NCBI RefSeq assembly: GCF_009601505.1
Contig: NZ_WITC01000036.1
Span: 186,001-250,000, forward strand
Origin: Sinorhizobium terangae
GTDB taxonomy: Bacteria > Pseudomonadota > Alphaproteobacteria > Rhizobiales > Rhizobiaceae
DNA: 64,000 nucleotides
Direction of reading: 5' to 3'
In this document: piece after piece, positions 48,778 through 58,389 of the stretch
Position numbering within the stretch: position 1 is the stretch's first letter
Layout: every line of letters begins with the position of its first letter
Notes under the pieces: generated by a model
What the model was told of the DNA's origin: nothing
The model's input: only the letters and a program-made list of their open reading frames with translations
The model's database searches: none
Program-made: the position numbers and the translations under genes

Positions 48778-49722
48778 TTAGCGGAACAGCGACAGGATGT
48801 TCTGCGAGTTGCTGTTGGCGATCGACAGCGACTGGATGCCGAGCTGCTGCTGCGTCTGCAGGGCCTTGAGGCGTGTCGATTCCTCGTTCATGTCGGCATC
48901 GACGAGCTTGCCGACACCCTTCTCGATCGAGTCCATCAGATCGGCCACGAAGTCCTTCTGCATGTCGACGCGGCTATTGAGCGCACCGAGATCGGAGGCT
49001 GCATCGGTCATCGTCTGCAGGGCGGCATCGACACCGGAGATGGCCTCGGCCAGGTCACCAGTGGTCATGCTGCTGATGTCCATCTCGAGCAGGTTGTAGC
49101 TCAAGGTGACCGTCGTCGTGCCATCCGTGTCGGTGTATTCGAGGTCACTCGAAAGCAGGCCCGAACCATTGGTGACGTAGGCACCGGCCGAGTCGACTTC
49201 GATGAGCGAGCTCTTGGTCGTATCGAACTGCAGCGTGGTCAGGCTGACATTGCCGCTAGCGTCGCGGTTGAACGAACCGACGATCGACTTGGTGCCGGCA
49301 GCATTGTTGTTGTCGTTGTAGACCCAGTTTTCGCCCGAGAACGAAGCGGACTTCGCGATGCTGACGAGCTGGTTCTGCAGTTCCTTGATTTCCTTCTGGA
49401 TCTTGCCCTTGTCGACGCCCGGCTCAGAGGCAGCAACGAGCTTTGCCTTGATTTCGTCGACGACGTCGATCGAGGACTTCATCGCGGTGTAGGCAACGTC
49501 CGTCTTGGCGGCGCCGAGGCCGAGTGCGTCCTGAACGGTCGAAAGCGCCTTGTTGTCCGAACGCATCGTGGTCGCGATCGACCAATAGGCGGCGTTGTCA
49601 GAGGCCGAACCAACGCGATAGCCGGAGGAAATGCGGTCCTGGGTCGTTTCCATCGAGGAATTGATCGAGCGCAGGGTCGCAATTGCGGCCATTGCCGAAG
49701 AGTTCGTCATGATGCTGGTCAT
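48778..49722 (-). CDS. flaA: Flagellin (FlaA position)
   Basis: The 314-residue flagellin is the first of three. D0/D1 regions are complete (MTSIMTNSSAMAAIATLRS; ADMNEESTRLKALQTQQQLG). AAGGGACA precedes the ATG. In S. meliloti the main flagellin FlaA is indispensable for motility, and the neighbouring position and own promoter region suggest the same role. The protein is about 80 residues shorter than S. meliloti FlaA as I recall it, mainly in the surface-exposed centre. Confidence 0.94.
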   Translation of the reverse strand: MTSIMTNSSAMAAIATLRSINSSMETTQDRISSGYRVGSASDNAAYWSIATTMRSDNKALSTVQDALGLGAAKTDVAYTAMKSSIDVVDEIKAKLVAASEPGVDKGKIQKEIKELQNQLVSIAKSASFSGENWVYNDNNNAAGTKSIVGSFNRDASGNVSLTTLQFDTTKSSLIEVDSAGAYVTNGSGLLSSDLEYTDTDGTTTVTLSYNLLEMDISSMTTGDLAEAISGVDAALQTMTDAASDLGALNSRVDMQKDFVADLMDSIEKGVGKLVDADMNEESTRLKALQTQQQLGIQSLSIANSNSQNILSLFR

Positions 49723-50057
49723 GTGAGTTGTCCCTTTTTTACTGAATACGGTTGGGGGACATACCGGACTGCGTACACTACCGGTGATGACGGACCGGCT
49801 TCATGCCTCTCGGTTCCAACAAACATCCTTTGGAAGAAACCAAACCCGTCATGTGGAGACGAATATCGAGACCAATGCTTGCAAATTCATTAAATGCGGG
49901 TGCCTGTTCCGGATGGCTCGAATCATGCTTAACGCACAATTAAATGACTGACCTCATGTAGTTTTTTCGTCGCAGCACATCTCCTTGACAGGTGTAAGCC
50001 AACAATCTTGGAGTCACGCCTGAGGCAAGGTCCGGCAGCGACAATGTCCCCTGAAAC
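49723..50057. other. 335-nt divergent promoter region, flaA versus GT41 gene
   Basis: Holds the leader and promoter of the first flagellin gene and of the divergent glycosyltransferase gene. It is relatively AT-rich around 49880-49960. No repeat or small gene is seen. Confidence 0.55.
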
Positions 50058-52037
50058 ATGTCGATCGAATCAGGACTGGAGCGGCAGGACGCCGACCGCT
50101 GTCCGCCCTATGCGACGGAGCCGCACTTGAACGCGCATGCCCTCTTCACGACCGCCTCCCGGCAATATCAGAAAGGCCAGTACACCGAGGCGCTCAACCA
50201 GCTTAACCACCTGATGAACATCAGCCGGGAGGCCAAGACATTCGTCCTCCTGGCGAAGGTCCTCTTGAAACTTGGCTTCAAGACCGATGCGGCGCGCGCC
50301 TATCAATTGGCCGGAGAGGAGAAGGGTTCGCGTTCGGAACATTATTTGACCGAAGCGATGAAGCTGCACTTTGCGTGCGGCAACGAGGACGAGGCGCTCA
50401 GCATCGGTCTTCCCCTTCTCGAAAAGGCGAAGACCGACCCGGACATCGCATTCATCATCGCATCCATCTTCTTGAAGCGGGACCAGAAGGAAATTCTCGG
50501 CCTGTTCAAGGCGCCGCTTTCCACCAGCGCAAATATCCAGCACCAGTCTCTCGCCTTCAAGCTTCTGACGGCCGATATCGACGATGCGCAGGATCGCGAT
50601 GCAGTCGTCAATCTCTTCCGGAAAAATCCGAAGAGCACGGTGTTGCGGGCGGCCTATCTCGTCTTCGCCCGCGAGGCTAACGACTACGTAGAGATCGAGA
50701 AGTACTATCCGGACGTCCAGAAAGCCCTGGATGCGGGGAAATACCAGATCCTAGCTGCCGAGTCCCCTTACTATCACGTTACGTGGTGCGGCGATGAAAA
50801 GCTTAACCGATGGGCCGGCGCAAGGAGCCAACCTTTTGCTTCCGCAATTACCGAGGCGCGACGCAACATGCCGCATCAATGGGCGAAGAAGATCCGCATC
50901 GGATATCTTTCGGCGGACTTCTGGGATCAGCATGCAACGATGAAGTTGCTTCAGGCAGTATTGGAACTACACGATCCGGAAAGATTCGAGGTCACGCTCT
51001 TTTGCCATACGAAGGAGAGCAACCTGGCCCGCGATCGCGGCAACCGCGGCAACTGGGGACGAATTGTCCGCATCAACGATATGTCCGATGAGGAGGCGGC
51101 GGCTGTCATCCGTTCAGAAGGCATCGATATCCTGGTCGACCTCAAGGGCCATACGCTCGACAACCGGCTGAAGATCCTTAACCATCAGGCTGCACCGGTT
51201 CAGGTTTCCTGGCTCGGCTTTCCCGGAACCGCGACAAACATCGATGTCGACTATGTTATCGGTGACCCGTATGTGCTGCCTGAGGGAAGCCAGGATCATT
51301 ACTACGAAAAGTTCTGCCGACTGCCGGAAACCTATCAGCCGAACGATCCCTATCACCGCCCACGCGCGTACGGCATTGCGCGAAAGGACCTCGGCCTTCC
51401 GGACGACGCGTTCGTCTTTGCGTCGTTTAACGCCAGCAGAAAGATCTCTCTGCAGACGATCAATCTCTGGATCGAAATCCTTCGCCGAACACCGGACAGC
51501 GTTTTGTGGCTCATGTGCAAGAGGGACGCGCAGGCCAACATTCTGCGCAAGTTCCAGAGCGGCGGTATCGCTTCGAAACGCATCATCCTGTGCAGCAAGA
51601 CGGCCTATACACAGCATATCAACCGTCTGCCCGCGGCCGATCTCGGCCTCGACACCTATCCTTATAACGGCCACACGACCACGTCGGAACAGCTCTGGGC
51701 AGGCTTGCCGGTGCTGACCTTCAAGGGTACCAACTTCGCCTCGCGCGTAAGCGAAAGCCTGCTCAACGCGATCGGGCTTCCAGAACTCGTGACCGCCGGC
51801 GCCGAAGCCTATGTCGCCGAAGCGGTCGCACTCTATGAGAACCGCGAGAAAATCGCCGAATACAGGAAGACGCTCGAGGAGAACCGCTTCCGCATGCCGC
51901 TGTTCGACGCGGAGCGCTTCTGCCGACACCTGGAGCGCGGCTATGAGATGATGGTGGATCGCGCCAAGCAGAAGCTGCCACCGGATCACATCGATGTTCC
52001 CGCACTTCCGCCGCGCGAGGGTTCCTTCGAGCGATAG
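50058..52037 (+). CDS. TPR-containing OGT-like glycosyltransferase (GT41/SPINDLY type)
   Basis: The 659-residue protein has a helical, TPR-like N-terminus (about residues 25-230). A GT41 catalytic region follows (about 278-640). O-GlcNAc-transferase motifs are KIRIGYLSADF (278-288), ILVDLKGHT (358-366), PVQVSWLGFPGT (380-391), FASFNASRKIS (454-464), YPYNGHTTTSEQLWAGLPV (534-552) and FASRVSESLL (560-569). The histidine of NGHTT and lysine of SRKIS correspond to key OGT residues. It lies inside the flagellar cluster, divergent from the first flagellin gene, so flagellin is a likely acceptor. Cytoplasmic. The sugar donor is inferred to be a UDP-sugar. Confidence 0.9.
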   Translation: MSIESGLERQDADRCPPYATEPHLNAHALFTTASRQYQKGQYTEALNQLNHLMNISREAKTFVLLAKVLLKLGFKTDAARAYQLAGEEKGSRSEHYLTEAMKLHFACGNEDEALSIGLPLLEKAKTDPDIAFIIASIFLKRDQKEILGLFKAPLSTSANIQHQSLAFKLLTADIDDAQDRDAVVNLFRKNPKSTVLRAAYLVFAREANDYVEIEKYYPDVQKALDAGKYQILAAESPYYHVTWCGDEKLNRWAGARSQPFASAITEARRNMPHQWAKKIRIGYLSADFWDQHATMKLLQAVLELHDPERFEVTLFCHTKESNLARDRGNRGNWGRIVRINDMSDEEAAAVIRSEGIDILVDLKGHTLDNRLKILNHQAAPVQVSWLGFPGTATNIDVDYVIGDPYVLPEGSQDHYYEKFCRLPETYQPNDPYHRPRAYGIARKDLGLPDDAFVFASFNASRKISLQTINLWIEILRRTPDSVLWLMCKRDAQANILRKFQSGGIASKRIILCSKTAYTQHINRLPAADLGLDTYPYNGHTTTSEQLWAGLPVLTFKGTNFASRVSESLLNAIGLPELVTAGAEAYVAEAVALYENREKIAEYRKTLEENRFRMPLFDAERFCRHLERGYEMMVDRAKQKLPPDHIDVPALPPREGSFER

Positions 52038-52065
52038 ATCGCCCGCATCACAGAAAAGGTTGAAA

Positions 52066-52087
52066 GAGGCAGTGGATCCACTGCCTC
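52066..52087. terminator. Bidirectional terminator between GT41 gene and fliP
   Basis: GAGGCAGTGGA/TCCACTGCCTC is a perfect 22-nt palindrome 28 nt after the glycosyltransferase stop. T-rich CTTGCTG follows on the plus strand and CTTTC on the minus strand. It suits the convergent fliP end. Confidence 0.7.
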
Positions 52088-52200
52088 CTTGCTGTTTGGC
52101 TTCGATCAGGCCGCATTTTCGCAGAACTCACAGTGTCCGCCAGGATGCCGCGGCGACAGTTTTGGATTGCTGGATTGTCGAAAGGCTGCCCGACTGCAGA

Positions 52201-52938
52201 TCAGGTGAACGACCGCACCAGGCTGCCGACCAGCAGGTTCCAGCCGTCGATCAGCACGAAGAAGAGGATCTTGAACGGCAGCGAGATAGCCGTCGGCGGC
52301 AGCATCATCATGCCCATCGCCATGGTGATGGTCGCGACTATTAGGTCGATCACCAGGAACGGTAGCATGATCAGGAAGCCGATTTCGAAGCCGCGGCGGA
52401 TCTCCGAGATCATGAAGGCCGGCACCACGGCCCTGAGATCGACCTTGTCTTCGACCACGACGGTCTGGCCCTTTTCCTTGGCGATATCGATGAAGAGTTG
52501 CAGATCCTTGTCGCGCGTATTGGCAAGCATGAACTCGCGGAATGGCTCTGCTACGCGCGGCATGGCCTCGGTTTCCGAGATTTCATTCTTGAGGAGCGGA
52601 TCTATCCCCTCGCGCCAGGCGCGATCGAAGGTCGGCGCCATCACATAGAAGGTCATGAACAGGGCAAGCGACACCATGATCATGTTGGACGGCGTGGTTG
52701 CTAGTCCCATGCCCGACCGCAGGATCGCGAAGGCGATGACGAAGCGCGGGAAGCTCGTCACCATAATCAGAATGCCCGGTGCCACCGATAGAACGGTGAT
52801 GAGACCGAAGGTGCGGATGATCCACGATGCAACGGAACCGTCGACCGGCGTGTTCAGAATGTCGGCGGGAAAACTCTGCGCCCCGGCAATTCCCGACATC
52901 GCCAGCATGGCGATTATGAAGGCAGCAATCCGGAGCAT
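52201..52938 (-). CDS. fliP: Flagellar export gate protein FliP
   Basis: The 245-residue protein has a cleavable signal peptide (LRIAAFIIAMLAMSGIAGAQ). The FliP signatures VAPGILIMVTSFPRFVIAFAILRSGMG and RRGFEIGFLIMLPFLVIDLIVATITMAMGMMMLPP follow. It forms the central pore of the export gate with FliQ and FliR. It is the last gene of the basal-body operon, 48 nt after fliL. Confidence 0.96.
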   Translation of the reverse strand: MLRIAAFIIAMLAMSGIAGAQSFPADILNTPVDGSVASWIIRTFGLITVLSVAPGILIMVTSFPRFVIAFAILRSGMGLATTPSNMIMVSLALFMTFYVMAPTFDRAWREGIDPLLKNEISETEAMPRVAEPFREFMLANTRDKDLQLFIDIAKEKGQTVVVEDKVDLRAVVPAFMISEIRRGFEIGFLIMLPFLVIDLIVATITMAMGMMMLPPTAISLPFKILFFVLIDGWNLLVGSLVRSFT

Positions 52939-52986
52939 TGAGGGGCCTGACAGAATGGATGAATTCCTAGTCCCGACCCTGCCGAA

Positions 52987-53478
52987 TCATTGGATGACGA
53001 AGGTTCGGAACATCACATTCGTTACGCGTCCGTCGGAGCGCAGGTCAACCCGCTCCTGAATGTCATCCCGGAGATATTGAAAGCCTCGCGGCCCTTGAAT
53101 TTGCTGCAGGGACACGGTCTTGAGATAGGCTGCAATGTCCTGGTGTATCTGCTCGGCCAAGGCAACGTCCGGGATGCCATTGAACTGCAGCGCGACTTCC
53201 AGGCGGACCCAGTTTTCGGCGGGATAAGCGAGGTTGGTCGTGATCGGCTCCAGCTGCACGACACCATTGGCCTCGGTGGCGATCTTGGGAACACCTTCGG
53301 TACCGGTGGCGTTCGGCGCGACTTCGGCAACGGCCTCGGTCTTCTCCGCTGGTGGAGGCGGCGCCAACAACTGACCGACGAGCCATCCGCCGCCGCCGGC
53401 GACGACGGTCACCACGGCCAGGGCGGCAATCGTCATCACCTTGGATTTGGAGGACTGCGCGCTATCGATTTCTTCCAT
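52987..53478 (-). CDS. fliL: Flagellar basal-body protein FliL
   Basis: The 163-residue protein has a membrane span at about residues 14-36 (KVMTIAALAVVTVVAGGGGWLVGQLL). Its periplasmic FliL domain ends DDIQERVDLRSDGRVTNVMFRTFVIQ. FliL associates with the stator and supports torque. It lies between flgH and fliP. Compare the second FliL-like gene at 29070. Confidence 0.92.
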   Translation of the reverse strand: MEEIDSAQSSKSKVMTIAALAVVTVVAGGGGWLVGQLLAPPPPAEKTEAVAEVAPNATGTEGVPKIATEANGVVQLEPITTNLAYPAENWVRLEVALQFNGIPDVALAEQIHQDIAAYLKTVSLQQIQGPRGFQYLRDDIQERVDLRSDGRVTNVMFRTFVIQ

Positions 53479-53568
53479 GGTGCCAATCCGTGCCGGTTGG
53501 CCACGGCGCGGCGCCTTGTCGGGGAGACAGGCGACGCCGTGGCACTTCGATTTGCAATCCGCCCCCGA

Positions 53569-54279
53569 TCAGATCGGCGAGAGCAGGTCTACGACTTGCT
53601 GGCCCCAAGGCGGCTGCTGCACTTCGGTCAGGCGGCCACGGCCGCCGTAGGAGATGCGGGCCTCGGCGATACGGTCGTAGGAGATGATGTTGTCGGCGTC
53701 GACATCCCTCGGCCGGACGATGCCTGCGACATTGAGGATGCGCAGTTCATGGTTGACCCGAACTTCCTGCGAACCGCTGATCAACAGGTTGCCGTTCTCG
53801 AGCACTCCGGTCACGACGGCGGCGACAAGCAAGCGCAGCTTTTCGGACCGCTCTGTCTTGCCATCGCCCTCGGTCTTGGTGTTGGAGCCGTATTTGAGAT
53901 CACCCGACCAATCGAAATCGCTGGTCTGCGATGCCCCGCTGGCCCCGATGTTGAAGCCGCTTGAATTCTTGCGGCTGCGATCCGTCTTGTTGTCGAAGGA
54001 CGCCTTGTCGTCGATCCTGATATCGACCGTCAGGATGTCGCCGACATTGATCGCGCGCGCATCCTTGAAGAGAGCGGCCTGCTGATCGTTCCAGAGCGAA
54101 TACCCGTTCGTGATCTGGTGCGGCTGCTTTGGATATGCGGCGAGCTGCGGCGCCTGCGTATATTGCAGGCCACTGCCGATCGGGCTCATTGACGGGGCCT
54201 GGCCGATCTCCCGCAGAGCCTGGTTCTGACATCCCGCAAGGAGGCCCGCGGCCAGGACGGCCGTAAAATGCTTTCTCAT
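53569..54279 (-). CDS. flgH: L-ring lipoprotein FlgH
   Basis: The 236-residue outer-membrane ring protein has a lipobox LLAGC at residues 14-18, so it is acylated at that cysteine. The FlgH region includes SLWNDQQAALFKDARAINVGDILTVDIRIDDKASFDNKT and INHELRILNVAGIVRPRDV-like motifs. The start overlaps motE by 4 nt. Confidence 0.95.
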   Translation of the reverse strand: MRKHFTAVLAAGLLAGCQNQALREIGQAPSMSPIGSGLQYTQAPQLAAYPKQPHQITNGYSLWNDQQAALFKDARAINVGDILTVDIRIDDKASFDNKTDRSRKNSSGFNIGASGASQTSDFDWSGDLKYGSNTKTEGDGKTERSEKLRLLVAAVVTGVLENGNLLISGSQEVRVNHELRILNVAGIVRPRDVDADNIISYDRIAEARISYGGRGRLTEVQQPPWGQQVVDLLSPI

Positions 54280-54815
54280 GATGGCTCCTTGGAGGTGTTG
54301 GGATCGCTCGCGCTCGAAATGATGTTGGTCAGCACCGCTGCCTTGTCGTCGCTCATCTCGCTGAGGATCAGCGACGACTGACGCGGCGGCAGCTTCATGA
54401 CGATGGCCGCGGCGATCTCCGGGCGCACCATCTCGAGCTTACCGGCGGCCGCATCGGGTTTCATCGTCTTGTAGATATCGACGAGCCCGAGTTCCGCCTG
54501 TTTGAGGAAATCGTTGCGGCGTTTCAGCCAGTCCTCGTATTCGGCGCGCCGCTTCTCGAGCGTCGCGATGCGCTCGTCGACGTTGGCCTGAAGATTTTCC
54601 AGTTCCTTGCGTTGCAGGAGATAGCGCTGGTCACGCGCGGCATCGGCGATGTTCGTGCAAAACTGCTGGATCTCGTTGGCACTGCCGCTTTCCGCCGGTG
54701 GCGCCGTTACGTCCTGCGCAAAGGCCCCCGGCAGCGCCAGCATCAAGGCGCCGGCGGCCGAGATCACCAGCATGCGCAGCGAATTTCCGAGAAGTTCGTC
54801 CAAATGTCCGGTCAT
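54276..54815 (-). CDS. motE: Periplasmic motility chaperone MotE
   Basis: The 179-residue protein has a signal-type segment (MLVISAAGALMLALPGAFA). A coiled coil follows (ELENLQANVDERIATLEKRRAEYEDWLKRRNDFL), then a MgtE-N-like helical end (PEIAAAIVMKLPPRQSSLILSEMSDDKAAVLTNIIS). In S. meliloti MotE is described as the chaperone for periplasmic MotC. It overlaps flgI and flgH by 4 nt each. Confidence 0.92.
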   Translation of the reverse strand: MTGHLDELLGNSLRMLVISAAGALMLALPGAFAQDVTAPPAESGSANEIQQFCTNIADAARDQRYLLQRKELENLQANVDERIATLEKRRAEYEDWLKRRNDFLKQAELGLVDIYKTMKPDAAAGKLEMVRPEIAAAIVMKLPPRQSSLILSEMSDDKAAVLTNIISSASDPNTSKEPS

Positions 54816-55927
54816 TGCAGAACAAGCTCCGCCTGAAGGGCTCCCGCCGTTTTGATGCTTTGCAGGATGGCGATGATGCCATCCGGCTTGACGCCGATAT
54901 TGTTGAGACCGGCGACGAGCGAGCGGAGACTCGAGCCATTCAGGATCGCGACCGTTCCGCCATCCGATTGTGCCTCGATAATGGTGTTCGGTTCGAGCGC
55001 CGTCTCGCCGCGCGAGAACGGCGCCGGCTGCACGACGGTCGGCGCCTCGGTCACCTGTACGGTGAGCGTGCCGTAACTGACCGCGACCTCGGCGACGCGC
55101 ACGTCCTGGCCAATGACGATCGTGCCGGTTCTTTCATTGATGACGACGCGCGCCGGCACATCGGTTTCGATCACCAGGTTTTCAACATCGGCCATCAGGC
55201 GTGCGAGATCGGCCATCTTGGGCTTTTCGACCAGCACCGACTGCGAATCCTTGGCTTCGGCGATGCGGCCGCCAAACTGCGCGGCGGCATATTTGTTGAT
55301 TGCCGCGGCCATGCCGACAGCCGTCGAAAAATCCGGGTTGCGCAGTTGCAGCACCAGATTGACGCCGTCCTTGAACCGCGCCGGCAGTTCCCGCTCGATG
55401 ATGGCACCGTTCGGCACGCGCCCGGCCGTAGTCACGCCCTGATTGAGGGTGGCGGCATCGCCTTGCGCGCTGAAGCCGGTCACGACGACCGAGCCTTGCG
55501 CCACCGCGTAAATCTGCCCATCGGCGCCGGAGAGCGAGGTCATGACCAGCGTACCGCCGCGCAGCGACGTCGCATCGCCGAGAGAGCCGACCGTCACGTC
55601 GACGCGGCTGCCCGGGCTTGCGAAGGGCGGCAGTGTTGCCGTGACCAGCACCGCCGCGACGTTGCGCGTGCGCGACTCGCCGCCCTGGGTCGAGATCCCG
55701 AGGTTCTGCAGCATGGCGCGGATCGACTGGTCAGTGAAGGGCGAAGAGCGCAGGCTGTCGCCGGTTCCCTGCAGGCCGACGACGAGACCATAGCCGATAA
55801 GCTGGTTGTCTCGCCCTGCCTGCAGCGAGGCCACGTCCTTGATGCGGGAGGCGCCATGGGCAAGCGTCAGTGTCGCGGCGAAGGCCGCGATGAGTGTCAG
55901 GAACCACTTACAGACATGCCGCTTCAT
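54812..55927 (-). CDS. flgI: P-ring protein FlgI
   Basis: The 371-residue periplasmic ring protein has a signal peptide ending LTLAHGA. FlgI signatures are SRIKDVASLQAGRDNQLIGYGLVVGLQGTGDS, GIKPDGI-like NNIGVKPDGIIAILQSIKTAGALQAELVLQ and RVVINERTGTIVIG. Its start overlaps flgA by 4 nt; FlgA is the chaperone for its assembly. Confidence 0.96.
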   Translation of the reverse strand: MKRHVCKWFLTLIAAFAATLTLAHGASRIKDVASLQAGRDNQLIGYGLVVGLQGTGDSLRSSPFTDQSIRAMLQNLGISTQGGESRTRNVAAVLVTATLPPFASPGSRVDVTVGSLGDATSLRGGTLVMTSLSGADGQIYAVAQGSVVVTGFSAQGDAATLNQGVTTAGRVPNGAIIERELPARFKDGVNLVLQLRNPDFSTAVGMAAAINKYAAAQFGGRIAEAKDSQSVLVEKPKMADLARLMADVENLVIETDVPARVVINERTGTIVIGQDVRVAEVAVSYGTLTVQVTEAPTVVQPAPFSRGETALEPNTIIEAQSDGGTVAILNGSSLRSLVAGLNNIGVKPDGIIAILQSIKTAGALQAELVLQ

Positions 55928-56430
55928 TTCGCCACCACATGGATCGTGCCGTCAGCCATGACCGTGCCGGAAATGATGACGCCGGTATCGATGTTGCGTG
56001 CGCGGATCAGTTCGCCAACTGCGGCGTCCTGCAACGGCGAGCCGGCCGCCGTGATCGTCAGGCCGCCATCGTTGAAGACGAGCCGAACCGTCGAACCGCG
56101 CTCGACGGCATATTGCTCGCGCAATGCCGAGGCGAGGATCACCCGTCCGGGAAGGAGGGTCCGTTTCGTGACCTTGCCCTCAATCTCCTCGATGGAACGG
56201 ACATAGCCGTCCGCGAGATTGGGATTGGTCACGTCGACCACCTCGACAAGGCTCTCGTCGAGAGTCTCGCCGGGATAGATGGTCTGCTTGGGGATGACAG
56301 CGGTCGGCCGTTCCGCGAAAACAGTAGCCGGCGACAGAAGGGCCGCGACAGCCGCGGCGAAGGCCACGGTTCGTACCCGAAGCGGGGAACCGTTTGTCGA
56401 TTTGTTTGCGGCGGATCGGCGAAACATCAT
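55924..56430 (-). CDS. flgA: P-ring assembly chaperone FlgA
   Basis: The 168-residue protein has a basic N-terminus and signal segment (VRTVAFAAAVAALLSPATVFA) and an SAF domain (ERPTAVIPKQTIYPGETLDESLVEVVD; LLPGRVILASALREQYAVERGSTVRLVF). It is periplasmic and helps FlgI polymerise. It lies between flgG and flgI in the standard order. Confidence 0.93.
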   Translation of the reverse strand: MMFRRSAANKSTNGSPLRVRTVAFAAAVAALLSPATVFAERPTAVIPKQTIYPGETLDESLVEVVDVTNPNLADGYVRSIEEIEGKVTKRTLLPGRVILASALREQYAVERGSTVRLVFNDGGLTITAAGSPLQDAAVGELIRARNIDTGVIISGTVMADGTIHVVAK

Positions 56431-56448
56431 GTTTGCCCCTGTTTCACG

Positions 56449-57237
56449 TTACCTGAGGTTCTTGCTGACCGTCGCCGCCATCTCGTCAGCGGCCTGAATG
56501 ATCTTGGAATTCATCTCATAGGCGCGCTGGGCCGAGATCAGGTCGGTGATTTCCTTGACCGGATCGACGTTCGAGGCCTCGAGATAGTTCTGCTTGATCT
56601 GGGCGAAGCCGGGATCGGCCGGCGTGCCGATGATCGGCTCGCCGGAAGCCGGCGTTTGCTTGAAGAGGTTCTCACCCTGCGGCTCAAGGCCGGCCTCGTT
56701 GACGAAGTTCGCGATCGTCAGCTGGCCGATTTCCTGCAATTCCGTGTTGTTGCCGATGCGGACCAGCACCTGTCCGGAAGAAGTGAAGGTGATTTCGCTC
56801 GCATCCTGCGGCACCGTGATGCCGGGAACGACGGCGTAGCCGTCAATGGTGACGAGCTGGCCGGTGGCATTGGTGTTGAAGGCGCCTGAACGGGTATAGG
56901 CCGTCTCTCCGTCCGGCGTTTCGATCTGGAACCAGCCGCGGCCGACGAGCGCCAGGTCGTAGTCGTTGCCGGTGTTGACGAGGCTGCCCTGGATATGAAG
57001 GTTGCGCACCGCCGAGGTCTGGACGCCGAGACCGATGATCGCGCCTTCCGGGACGATCGCCTGGTTGGCGCGGTTGGGCACGCCCTGGGCGCGCTCGGTC
57101 TGATAGAGCAGGTCGGAAAACTCGGCGCGCGCCCGCTTGTAGCCGGTCGTATTGATGTTCGCGATGTTGTTCGCGATGACTTCCAGGTTGAGCTGCTGGG
57201 CGTTCATGCCCGTGGCGGCGATGGAAAGGGCCTTCAT
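56449..57237 (-). CDS. flgG: Distal rod protein FlgG
   Basis: The 262-residue protein begins [40 protein letters not shown], the rod-protein signature with the FlgG-specific YKRARAEF. It ends [29 protein letters not shown], the usual C-terminal helix. Length is exact for FlgG. Starts 12 nt after fliE. Confidence 0.96.
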   Translation of the reverse strand: MKALSIAATGMNAQQLNLEVIANNIANINTTGYKRARAEFSDLLYQTERAQGVPNRANQAIVPEGAIIGLGVQTSAVRNLHIQGSLVNTGNDYDLALVGRGWFQIETPDGETAYTRSGAFNTNATGQLVTIDGYAVVPGITVPQDASEITFTSSGQVLVRIGNNTELQEIGQLTIANFVNEAGLEPQGENLFKQTPASGEPIIGTPADPGFAQIKQNYLEASNVDPVKEITDLISAQRAYEMNSKIIQAADEMAATVSKNLR

Positions 57238-57248
57238 GTCTCGTTCCT

Positions 57249-57584
57249 TCAGATCTGCATGCGCGCGATTTCGAGATAGGCGCTCACCACCTTGTCGCGA
57301 ATGGCGAGTGCGGTCTGCAGCGACTGTTCCGCATTCATCACCGCGTCGATGACTTCACGGGTATTGGCTTCGCCGCGGACAGCCTGGAGCGATGCCCCTT
57401 CGGCGGACTTCATCGAACGGATGGCGTCGGTCGTCATGTTGCCGAGGACTTCGGCAAAGCTCTGCGACTGCGGAACGGAAGCGCCGGCGCTCGGCGCAAT
57501 GAGCGAGCTGGAGGCGGTCAGGCTCGTGCCTTCCGTCTCCTTCATGGCCGAAAAAGCGCCGACGGACTGGATTGCATCGATCAT
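57249..57584 (-). CDS. fliE: Basal-body MS ring-rod adapter FliE
   Basis: The 111-residue protein has the FliE core [70 protein letters not shown], typical in spacing and length. Its start shares one base with the flgC stop. Confidence 0.94.
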   Translation of the reverse strand: MIDAIQSVGAFSAMKETEGTSLTASSSLIAPSAGASVPQSQSFAEVLGNMTTDAIRSMKSAEGASLQAVRGEANTREVIDAVMNAEQSLQTALAIRDKVVSAYLEIARMQI

Positions 57585-58003
57585 TATTGCGAAGCCCTCA
57601 ACAGGTCGATTGTCTGGGAAATGAGATCGCGAGACTGCTTGATGGTCTGCAGGTTGGCCTCATAGGCGCGGTTGGCCTCGCGCATGTCGGCCATTTCGAT
57701 CAGGACGTTGACGTTCGGCATCTTGACCATGCCCTTTTCGTCGGCTGCCGGATTGCCGGGATCGAACTCGATGTTGAAATTCGAGTCGTCCGTGCCAAGA
57801 CGCTGGATCTCGACGAGAGATGCGCCGCTCGCCCGGTCGACCTCCGCCGCGAAGCTGATGGTCTTGCGGCGATACGGCTCGGCACCGGGCGTATCGCCCG
57901 TCGAGCGGGCATTGGCGATGTTTTCTGAAACGATGCGCAGACGGGTAGATTCCGCCTGCAGGCCGGAGGCCGAAACCTTGAGGGCCGAAGTCAAAGGATC
58001 CAT
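57584..58003 (-). CDS. flgC: Proximal rod protein FlgC
   Basis: The 139-residue protein carries [40 protein letters not shown], the FlgC N-terminal motif. It ends with [39 protein letters not shown]. It starts 5 nt after flgB and overlaps fliE by one base. Confidence 0.95.
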   Translation of the reverse strand: MDPLTSALKVSASGLQAESTRLRIVSENIANARSTGDTPGAEPYRRKTISFAAEVDRASGASLVEIQRLGTDDSNFNIEFDPGNPAADEKGMVKMPNVNVLIEMADMREANRAYEANLQTIKQSRDLISQTIDLLRASQ

Positions 58004-58008
58004 GATTC

Positions 58009-58389
58009 TTATTTCCGTACCGTCATGAGCATCATCCGGTGAAAGGCTTTGACGAGCCCGGCATTGAGCTCGTAGTCGCGCTTGATCTCACCGGTCTTCA
58101 TCATTTCCTGTTCGATCGCGACCGTGTTGCCGGACTGCTGTACCTGCACGTCGTCGATCATGCTGACTTCGGTGACCTGGGCGGCATCCGGGCTTTCGGT
58201 GAAGTGCGCGCGATGCGTCGCCGCCATCTGGATGCCGGTGTTCTGCAGCACGCTTTCAAAGGGCTCGACGTCTTTCGCCCGGTAGTGCGGCGTATTGGCG
58301 TTGGCGATGTTCCCCGCCACGACGTTCTGACGAACCGTCAGCCATTGGGCCTGGCGCGACGCAAGTTCGAAAAGCTGAATCGGTTCCAT
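58009..58389 (-). CDS. flgB: Proximal rod protein FlgB
   Basis: The start at 58389 ([17 protein letters not shown]) has AGGAGC 7 nt upstream, giving 126 residues, so the frame extension to 58536 is not coding. The rod motif [29 protein letters not shown] and the C-terminal [29 protein letters not shown] are typical of FlgB. A 222-nt gap on its 5' side suggests a promoter. Confidence 0.94.
   Translation of the reverse strand: MEPIQLFELASRQAQWLTVRQNVVAGNIANANTPHYRAKDVEPFESVLQNTGIQMAATHRAHFTESPDAAQVTEVSMIDDVQVQQSGNTVAIEQEMMKTGEIKRDYELNAGLVKAFHRMMLMTVRK

Noticed and set aside
54698-56206. 502-residue plus-strand frame
   Set aside because: Antisense to flgI and flgA, both certain.
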